Shown: positions 56,750 to 64,000 of the stretch, piece after piece
Position numbering within the stretch: the first letter of the stretch is position 1
Layout: every line of letters starts with the position of its first letter
Origin: Gentiana macrophylla
Lineage: Eukaryota; Streptophyta; Magnoliopsida; Gentianales; Gentianaceae
Length of the DNA: 64,000 nt
Assembly (NCBI GenBank): GCA_026214975.1
Contig: CM047806.1
Coordinates: 5,307,822-5,371,821, forward strand
Direction of reading: 5' to 3'
Made by a program: the position numbers and the translations under genes
The notes under the pieces: generated by a model
Told to the model about the DNA's origin: nothing
The model's input: only the letters and a program-made list of their open reading frames with translations
Database searches by the model: none

Positions 56750-57102
56750 TTCATAACACAAGCAGAATCTCCAACAGCAGCACATTGTGCGTAGAGGTTA
56801 TGTCACGATCAGGCGACAATAGGAGCACTGGCGCAATACAACCCTGAAAAAAATGTTTAATCATAACATAGTGTACAGACGGAAAAGAATAGGGAAGAGA
56901 ACCCATCGAACAACAAATACATGCAGATAAAAGAGATCAAAAAGTGAAGATTAGTTAGAGAAGAACCTCATAGTACTGATTTAAGCATGCTTCTGTTTGA
57001 CAAAATGCTTCTCTAAGAACATCTGAAGCATCCCCTTGAGTTAACACCCGCTTTCGTCTTTGGGAATCCGATAATATGCTTGCGGCCTTCTCAGGTAGTA
57101 CT
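56750..57102 (-). pseudogene. Captured protein phosphatase 2C fragment, two exons and an intron
   Basis: Exon 1 (56967-57102) reads EKAASILSDSQRRKR and ends DVLREAFCQTEACLNQYYE; exon 2 (56750-56843) starts GCIAPVLLL and ends NLYAQCAAVGDSACVMK after a frameshift. This is the PP2C stretch leading to the GCTA-V and N-GDS motifs of the catalytic core. The 123-bp intron lies at 56844-56966 between a GT donor and an AG acceptor. The metal-binding Asp of other PP2C motifs and the rest of the enzyme are missing. It cannot encode a phosphatase. Confidence 0.75.
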
Positions 57103-57399
57103 CTATGAGAATAGCACAGATAAAAGAGTATATGGCTATGTATTCACTAATGCAACATCCCATAAATTATCCAAAAATATCGAGAAAAAATCAAGAACAT
57201 TTGTCCTAGATGAAAACAACAAACTGACCCATCTGCTTCAGGGGTGATTATAATCTCACACAACGGATTCTAAATGAATACAAAAACTAAATCTGAGAAC
57301 TTCCTCCCGACTGAGATATGCTAACAAGATAAAAATCAGGCGTAGAAAATAAAACAGAAACCGCACACCTCAACACATACGTTGCATAACGCTTTCAAA

Positions 57400-57750
57400 A
57401 TCACCACACAACTGTTGGATCAAGTGCAGAATAGGCCTCGATTTCTGCTCTATAAAGAATGAAGAGAACACAAAAGCATATCAGTGATGGACTGATGGTT
57501 TAATAACATTTCAAGCAATGAATAATAAGCTTACCCATGTGATGCTACAATTGGTATTTCAACTTCAGCAACCTGGATAAAGGCAGCTTAATGTGTAAGA
57601 AGTAGACATGTTGGTCTAAATACGAATCAAAATTTTCATAAGCAAAAATATCAAATTACGCAGTGGGATCAATACCCTAATATTTTTGCACAGCACTGTA
57701 ACCCAAGTAGAGTGTCCAAGGGATGCTCGTACAACAGGAGGGATGGCCTG
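57400..57750 (-). pseudogene. Three captured exons of an unrecognised gene
   Basis: On the minus strand three exon-like pieces join in phase across GT-AG introns: AIPPVVRASLGHSTWVTVLC (about 57670-57748), VAEVEIPIVASH (about 57538-57575) and EQKSRPILHLIQQLCGDFES (about 57385-57451). The matching phases suggest one source gene. I do not recognise it. Confidence 0.5.
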
Positions 57751-58161
57751 CACAAGACATCGAAGAAATGGATGAAAATACACTTCAGGTAGAAACCACA
57801 CATCCTTTAAGGAGTGTTGTAGAGGACATCCGATAGGTTCTGATTATCGTGCATACTCCAAGAAATTCTTATATACATAGCCAGTGTAGACAAAAGCCGA
57901 GCATAAGCAAACATAAACAATTGGTGTAGAAAATTAAGTAATCTTACCTAATTCGGGTCAAGAAATTAAAATCAGAACTTTTTTTGGTAAGAGGTATACC
58001 CAGAAAAGGGGAAATGCTTGCACCCATTGCGATTTTGCTGTTGATTTGAATGAATCCAGAGCACAATAAGTTGTAGCAACCAGTGGCCTGATTGCAGTGT
58101 TGATCAGTAGGGCCTTCTGATAACAGGGAAAAACTTCACTACAGAATATACGCCCACTTAC

Positions 58162-58662
58162 AGTATCATTCCTGAAGTCATACTCCTGCAGCATGGGGTA
58201 GTTTAAAGCATTTGGCAAGCATCGTTGCTTCACATTTTGAACCTGAGAATGCGAAAGCATATCAATTTAATTGATGGGAGGTACACAGGCTACGCGTGAA
58301 GTAAGCAAAAAACCTAAAATAACATCCCAAATCACTAAAGGTGGTTATCATCTTAATGTACATGTGGCTCTAACTATTTCAAATGCAGAAATTTCTCTTA
58401 TTGTGTAAGATTTTTCTGAAATATTATCATATTATTGTGCTTGCAGCTTTCAAGGGGTACGAAGGTTAATAAAACGACCCCAATTTTTTGCTTAAAAATA
58501 AGTGAAAAGGAGAACAAGACCAAAATATACCAGGAGAATTAATAAGTTGATAGTTTTGCAGGAAGATTTTTCAGGTATACCTAAGCATCACGTTCCTGAA
58601 TTTAAACAAATTACCCGAGAAGGATCAACTTCAAATGCGTGGAGTTTCTTTTTCTTCATTGC
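58162..58662 (-). pseudogene. Captured XPB (TFIIH/DNA repair helicase) fragment, two exons
   Basis: Exon A (58615-58662) ends KKLHAFEVDPSR at a GTAA donor. Exon B (58162-58242), between TTCTCAG and GTAAGT, reads NVKQRCLPNALNYPML and EYDFRNDT. These match the highly conserved segment just before the helicase domain of eukaryotic XPB/ERCC3. The 372-bp intron is retained. Helicase motifs (Walker A, DEVH) are absent, so this is only a captured fragment in the Helitron. Confidence 0.85.
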
Positions 58663-59502
58663 GGTATAACTCAGCTTCATTTAGTAACTCATCGTTCTAT
58701 CACTCCCATCGATGTACTCACAGTAAAACAATCACCGTCACGCGTACCCTATAACACCAAGAAGATTGCAATGTAAACAAAATAGGATGGAAACAAACAT
58801 CATTCATGGCCACACCTTTTTCTTGTAATTGCATAATCTGTCACTCTATCTCTCTGAGCATCATTCATGGCCACACCTCAATTCCGCTTCTGCTTTCATT
58901 ATCAAGAAAGAATTTGCTTAACAAGTCGTTTTCTGGGTTTTTGAATTTGAGCGAATTTGTGCCGGAACGAGAAACAGACAGGGGTAGAAACGGTTTCACC
59001 GAATTAATCTCTGTATACGATGCCGTAAATCTTTGAGAATCGAAGAGTCAACCCACGATTCTCTGATAATCGAAGGTAGCCAAGGATGAACAGAAAAATG
59101 CCGACTTTTCAGGAAGAAATTGAACAGAGATTGAAGAGATAGAACGATTTCACCAAAATCGGAACCAGAAAATCAAGCCTTCACGATTCTATGAACCGTG
59201 TCGCGATTGAATCGAAATAGAAGGAGCCCATACAACTCTGATCATTCGAACAGATTATCCCAAGAATAAAGATACGGGGCCGATTATTCTGGGATTGGAA
59301 GAGGTTGAGAAGAATTCGGCCATGGATTGAGTTTCTAGGGATTTTGACGAAAACGGCAGCAAAAAGAGGATGAAGGGGCCGGACCAAACATGAACAGTGG
59401 GTAAAATATGGGCTGGGCCTATGAACAGTAAATCCGAACCAATAAAAAAAAAACAAGTGTCAAGCATGGATTAATTCTTCTCTTCTTATAAGGAGGTAGA
59501 GA
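58663..59502 (-). other. 5' part of Helitron Y
   Basis: It contains a short direct duplication (GCATCATTCATGGCCACACC at about 58798-58818 and 58857-58878). Sequence at 59.0-59.4 kb is moderately GC-rich and could be captured UTR or promoter. No domain is recognised. Confidence 0.45.
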
Positions 59503-59506
59503 TTAG

Positions 59507-59535
59507 TGAGGTTTGGGCCTTGCACCGCAAGGCCC
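59507..59535 (-). terminator. 3' terminal hairpin of Helitron X
   Basis: GGGCCTTGC and GCAAGGCCC pair around a 3-nt loop (59515-59535), 8 nt before CTAA. The stem sequence is the same as in Helitron Y. Confidence 0.88.
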
Positions 59536-59908
59536 TCATGAGGCATCGGTATAGAAACATTGCTTGAAAGTAAATATTAAAATATAAGACATAAAACTTG
59601 ATTTGGGTAATACATTTTGGATATGACTTAACCACAGTATTGTTTCATTTTTCTCACATATTTTAAAATATAACACATGCATATATGGTCTTAGTTTGGT
59701 AAAGCTTAAAAGTTACTTACAACATAGTTTCTGCGTTTTGCGGTTTTATGGTTTTTTTTTTTTTTTGCCATATTTATGTGATGTTTCTTACGGTCATCTT
59801 ACGCAACTATCTGCTTTTGAAATTGAAAGGGAGCATCGCGAGGAATAAGAAACGGTATAGACCATTTATTATTATAATAAAAATTACAAATACAATATAT
59901 TCATTTTA

Positions 59909-60915
59909 TCAATATCATTTTTGCAGGAATTTAAATAATTAATGAGATTGTTATTAGTTATTTTACCAATTTGTTTGGTTAATAATCTAATTAATTATTT
60001 TAATTATTCATTGGACTTTTTATTGGATGTTGGACTGAATGAAATAAAAATCTGATCTGTCATTTTTTTTGTGAGGCCGTGTTTCACAAAAGTCTGGGCC
60101 AACCCTCTTAACAGCCTTTGACCCGTGTTTTTTTATTTTTATTTTATGAAAATCCCCTAAACTTGATCCGATAACTCATTTCTTAGCCAAATTTTATGGA
60201 AACTCTGTTTTTCCATCTCATTGCCGTTTCATCCGCTTTTTCCCCACATTCAATGCGAATCCTTTCGATTCTCAGTAAAATCCGACAGTTTGTCCATTTC
60301 CTTCCTTATTCCAATGATTTCGAGCAATGAATGTTTGATTCGGAGTTCACTTTATCAATATCATTTTGGCAGGAATTTAAATAATTAATTAGATTTTTAA
60401 TTAGTTATTTTACAAATTTGCTTGGTTAATAATCTAATTAATTAATTTAATTTTTCATTGGACTTTTTATTGGCTGTTGGACTGAATGAAATAAAAATCT
60501 GATCTGCCATTTTTTTTGTGAGGCCGTGTTTCACAAAAGTCTGGCCTAACCCTCTTAACACCCTTTGACCCGAGGTTTTTTTTTTATTTATCAAAATCCC
60601 CTAAACTTGATCCGATTACTCATTTCTTAGGCGAATTTTCTAGAAAACTCTGCTTTTCCATCTCATTGCCGCTTCATCCGTTTTTTCCCCACATTCAATG
60701 CGAATCTTTTCGATTCTCAGTAAAATCCTGCTGTTTGTCCATTTCCTTCCTTATTCCAGTGATTTCGAACAATGATTTGATTCGGAGTTCACTTTATCAA
60801 TATCATTTTGGCAGGAATTTAAATAATTAATTAGATTTTTAATTAGTTATTTTACCCATTGGTTTGGTTAATAATTTATTTAATTATTTTAATTATTCAT
60901 TGGCCGATGAAAAGT
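59909..60915. repeat. Tandem repeat in Helitron X, period about 445 bp
   Basis: Units start near 59909, 60356 and 60798 with TCAATATCATTTT-GCAGGAATTT. The first two are full and the third is cut short near the end of TTAATTATTCATTGG. Copies differ by a few percent. Confidence 0.88.
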
Positions 60916-60978
60916 TAAAAAAAAATAAAAGAACCAATAAAAAAATTTTAAAAAAAAATTCTAGACTGGGCCTAAAAA

Positions 60979-60983
<5 letters not shown>

Positions 60984-61021
<38 letters not shown>
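60984..61021. repeat. Poly(A) tract
   Basis: A run of about 36 A residues, with smaller runs on either side. Lys- and Phe-rich frames here are artefacts. Confidence 0.9.
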
Positions 61022-61023
<2 letters not shown>

Positions 61024-61173
61024 GGACTGGGGCGATAAACAGTAAAATAAAAAAATAAAAAAAAAAAACATTTGGGCAGCCTAAAATGAGCAAGATAAAA
61101 AAAAGGACTAAAAAAAAAAAAAAAACAAGTGTCACCCTCCCCTTAACCCTTTTCTTCATATCAGATAGGTAGA

Positions 61174-62100
61174 TGCATCACAATACGTGTTATACTTGCA
61201 TTAGAAACGAACTTTGGTGTTCCTCATTATAACATTTTTCGGACGAGCCTCGGTATTACCAGGAGCCCTTAGATGAGTTAGCTCAGAAGTATGCTAGATT
61301 GATGCAATTTTGGCTTTAGATTGCCAATAGGAGTACAATATTTTTTGCAGATCGATCAACACTTGGATTTAGTATTTGATTTATGATACTAGATGCTTGC
61401 AATTTGTGTTCGTCGTAATGATAGGAAATGTACTTAGCTACAATAGTGGTTGTATATGCTGCGAACATGATTTGTGTTCAATTCAATACCAAGCCGGTTT
61501 TATTTGAATCATTTATTGTTTTCGTACTTTACTTTTATGACGTAATCGTAATGTAAGGCCGACGTGTCTCACTAGTCATAAGTTGAACATGTGTTGATCG
61601 ATCTAAAGTCGTTTGAGCTCAATTTCGAGTGAATCATTACTTAAGCGGTCATATTGTTTTTCTATAAATGTTGTTATAGTACAATTGTTGTGACATAATG
61701 TTATACCAAACGAATTTGTACGACAAACTAGCATACCTACCTCTATTAGGGCATTAGCAGCAGCTGTATCATATTTTATCCTAAAATAATATAAAATAAT
61801 ACATATCTCTATTTTACAACATCCTAATTCAAAACACTCCACAACAGCATCACTATCCTTATCCCTATAACATTTCAAATACTATTAAATAATATATATT
61901 CTACTTCACAACTATATTCATACCCATTAAATGTTTATTATTTCACTCCAGCAGCATCTCTATAATTTTTTATAATTAAATATGTTTGGGATGTGAATAG
62001 TGCATCCTCAAATGTGGGGATACACTGTTCATATCCCTAAAAATAAATAGGGATAGAGCCTCTACTGTGAGAGTTATTTAGGGTAAACTTTATTTTTCAT
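61174..62100. other. Intergenic DNA with possible MITE
   Basis: Bases about 61747-62075 start GGGCATTAGCAGCAG and end in a weakly inverted TCTACTGTGAGAG stretch, with an AT-rich inside. This resembles a Tourist-like MITE but the ends are too diverged to be sure. Confidence 0.4.
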
Positions 62101-62335
62101 GAGTGCTGTGAACGAACCAAGCTGTTTGCGAACAAGCTCGTGTTCGGCTGGGTAAAGCTCGTGATTGTTTGTTTGTGAAAGATAACGAATCGAACTCAAA
62201 CTAATAATCAAGCTCGTTTTATTAAAAAAACGAACACGAGCCAAGCTCGCGAACGCTCGTTTAAGTTCGCGAACCGTATATATGCATATACATTTCATAT
62301 AAAACCCGAGCCCTCTTGTTGGGAAACCCTATTTT

Positions 62336-62338
<3 letters not shown>

Positions 62339-62370
<32 letters not shown>
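62339..62370 (-). repeat. Poly(A) tail of the LINE fragment (T-run in plus)
   Basis: About 31 T residues in plus, reading as poly(A) about 70 bp past the stop of the minus-strand LINE frame, as expected for a retrotransposed 3' end. Confidence 0.75.
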
Positions 62371-62373
<3 letters not shown>

Positions 62374-62442
62374 ACGATCTTATTTTATTTCATTAGAAAA
62401 GAAAAAAGAAACCCCAGATACAAGACATCTAAAAAAGACTAA

Positions 62443-63024
62443 CTATACATCATCATCCCACGCCAATCTCGGATTGCGCACTCTCCTTATTATTTTGGAT
62501 ACTAGAATGTACAATGGGGGACGAGTTGCTTGACTGTCGTGTTGCAACTGGTTTCTCCAATACCATAAAGTGTAGATCGTTTCTCGAAAGGTGTATGGCC
62601 AATCCTTAGTGACATGATTCTTCTTCATATTCGCAGCTATCCACTCTTGAATGTTTTGATCAGAAAAGAAAGTGTTATTATCTCCCCTGGGTAATAAGGC
62701 TTGCCAAAGATTTCTTGCATGACAACAATCTCTTAAAGCATGTATACTCGTTTCATCTTCCAACTGGCATATGGGACAGGAAGGGGAGAGTCCCACCCGT
62801 CTTGTAAATAAAAAATCCATAGTAGGCAGGGCATTGTGTGTGGCTTGCCAAAGCAGAAAGTTGAGACGATTAGGTCCTGGGAGAGATACATGCACAACAT
62901 GTGCACTACACATTATCCCACCATTGATTATGGTGGGATCTAAATCAATGAATGTGTCCCACACTCTATTAATAATGAGATCATATATAGTGGCATATGT
63001 TGTGCACAAATGTGTTGTGCACAT
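62443..63024 (-). pseudogene. LINE fragment with zinc-binding RT-associated domain (zf-RVT)
   Basis: An uninterrupted 193-residue frame contains NRLNFLLWQATHNALPTMDF and CPICQLEDETSIHALRDC, the zf-RVT signature found after the reverse transcriptase of plant LINEs. It ends WYWRNQLQHD...AWDDDV and is followed by a short 3' UTR and a poly(A) tail. Endonuclease and RT are missing upstream and no RNase H follows, so it is a 5'-truncated insertion. A domesticated gene is possible but nothing supports it. Confidence 0.8.
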
Positions 63025-64000
63025 ATCATTTTCCTTAAAAAAATCCCCATTTTAAACCTTCCATTCCATGTTCCAAGACTCCCACTTTGAATGCTCTGAT
63101 GATACCACTTCGATTACCGGTTCTAAATTACAACTCTAATTGCAGAAGACTAAAGGCCATGCTTTAAAAAATTGAGGAATTAACATGGAGTCAGGCAAAA
63201 AAACATATTTCCTAAATCCTAACCCTTTATATTCTTCAAGACATCAAATGTATAGTCTATTCAATCAATTTCATCTATACATCTCCATCGACAAAGAAAT
63301 CATTATTACAGAAGAAGAAGAAGAAGAACCGATTCACGGATTGGCTCTCTTCCAGATGTCTTTTACTACCCGTTTCTTATGCCTCCAATTTCTCTTCTGC
63401 ATTTTTCATTCAATGGACAAATCTGCACATACATAAGATATTTTCATCTATATTATGGATGTGTTTATTTGAATATTGTTTGAATTTTGGTGCATTATAA
63501 ACCTGTTTTTCTCAACTTAAATATCCTAGAAAAAAATGGAGAAGAATAAATATTGCTTCACGAACCGAGCCCGAATACTACAATTTCGTAGCCGAACAGA
63601 ACTCATACAAGATTTGTGATTGTTTAATAAACGAACGATCACGAATATGTTCGTTTAGTAAACGAGCTCGAATCCAAACAACAGGTGTTTGGTTCGGCTT
63701 GGCTCGTTTACAACTCTATTTTATCTTCATTTTAGGGATAAGACACCATATACGGCTTTTGCCACGAATGTCCTTATGAAGTGTGTGAGATTGATTTGGT
63801 TATTTACACCAACATTTACGGACTACATCATAGTTATAACATTGTCTTTATAATTATTACAATTTCTTTTTTTGAACATAATTATTACAAGTTTTATTAT
63901 TTTGATCACAAATTTTATGGTAGTCGAGGTGCAAATTCTAATCGATGGTCCAAAATCAATAGAAATTAAACTTTTCTTTTTTTTTTAGGACAAAAAACTT
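63025..64000. other. AT-rich DNA, no gene supported
   Basis: The frame at 63185-63436 (Glu-rich centre, hydrophobic end) has an ATG in modest context but no homology I recognise. The stretch near 63.55-63.71 kb carries the CGTTTAGTAAACGAGCTCG repeats noted above. Confidence 0.45.

Larger units (their letters stand above)
53635..59502 (-). mobile_element. Helitron Y, 5.9 kb, carrying captured gene fragments
   Basis: On the minus strand the 5' end is TCTCTACCTCCTTATAAG preceded by A, and the 3' end is a GC hairpin, 8 nt, then CTAG followed by T. These are the standard Helitron termini, without TIRs or target duplication. It has no Rep/helicase, so it is non-autonomous. The inside holds short exons with splice sites from at least two unrelated genes, all on the minus strand (XPB helicase and PP2C), as seen in gene-capturing Helitrons of maize and other plants. 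Confidence 0.88.
59503..61173 (-). mobile_element. Helitron X, 1.7 kb, abutting Helitron Y
   Basis: On the minus strand it starts TCTACCTATCTGATATG preceded by A (61174) and ends with a GC hairpin, 8 nt, and CTAA at 59503. It shares with Helitron Y the sub-terminal block TGACACTTG plus T-run near the 5' end and the 3' hairpin. It has no coding sequence. Its 3' end touches the 5' TC of Helitron Y with no base between. Confidence 0.85.
62101..63716. mobile_element. Possible TIR-bounded composite element
   Basis: The left end GTGAACGAACCAAGCTG and the right end, inverted, GTAAACGAGCCAAGCCG are similar over about 20 bp. Both sides carry further GAACACGAGC/CGTTTAGTAAACGAGC-type repeats common in plant hAT-like MITEs. 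A LINE fragment lies between. No clean target duplication is seen, so these may be two separate MITE copies. Confidence 0.4.

Noticed and set aside
59181..59467. Two overlapping minus frames near the Helitron 5' end
   Set aside because: No homology recognised; they start within the Helitron terminus and lack splice support.
60864..61159. Lys-rich and Phe-rich frames in opposite strands
   Set aside because: Products of poly(A) runs in Helitron X.
63185..63436. 83-residue plus frame starting at an ATG
   Set aside because: No motif, poor coding bias, Glu run from a GAA repeat; not supported as a gene.

Overview
This window looks like nuclear DNA of a flowering plant, probably a eudicot with a large, repeat-rich genome. 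It is AT-rich, full of microsatellites and homopolymer runs, and almost entirely made of plant transposable elements: Ty3/gypsy chromovirus, Tat/Athila-like and Ty1/copia LTR retrotransposons, TRIMs, hAT, Stowaway, Harbinger and Mutator MITEs, a SINE, a LINE fragment and Helitrons. There is no bacterial-style operon, no rRNA and no convincing tRNA. I see one credible host protein gene, at 39.26-39.77 kb.

Layout. 0-3.4 kb: intergenic DNA with two hAT MITEs. 3.46-7.96 kb: a complete non-autonomous LTR element with a tRNA-Asp-type primer site, a gag start only, and target-site duplication (TSD) CGGTA. 8.8-9.07 kb: a Stowaway MITE. 9.93-23.86 kb: a decayed Ty1/copia element (copia-2) split by a Mutator-type MITE and by a complete 8.9-kb Tekay-like Ty3/gypsy chromovirus (14066-22940, TSD AATAT). 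24.10-29.55 kb: a second complete copia element (copia-1, TSD TATAT) next to a short SINE. 30.2-33.3 kb: inverted duplications, a 113-bp perfect inverted repeat, further MITEs and a TRIM. 33.34-35.44 kb: a solo LTR related to the chromovirus LTR (TSD GATTT). 36.4-38.0 kb: four MITEs. 39.0-39.8 kb: the host gene. 40.85-49.88 kb: a complete copia element (copia-3, TSD GAATA) whose integrase is interrupted by foreign Tat-like sequence. 50.11-50.63 kb: a complete TRIM (TSD ATATA). 51.2-53.1 kb: MITEs and a relic copia LTR. 53.64-61.17 kb: two Helitrons joined head to tail; the larger carries intron-containing fragments of a TFIIH helicase (XPB) gene and a protein phosphatase 2C gene. 62.1-63.7 kb: a LINE fragment with a zinc-binding RT-associated domain, between inverted repeats.

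Three observations matter most. (1) The Helitron pair abuts exactly: one element's 3' CTAA touches the other's 5' TC, and the larger one shuffles host exons. (2) In copia-2 and copia-3 the primer-binding site does not match initiator tRNA. Instead it is a 14-nt perfect complement of a segment of the element's own LTR, and it co-varies between the two elements, which suggests self-priming. (3) Arrays of short palindromes recur in three different LTR families with different sequences but the same architecture. All retroelement reading frames are broken. Some breaks may be consensus errors, because paired LTRs differ mostly by small indels in CG-rich motifs. All calls are by eye; no alignment or database search was run.
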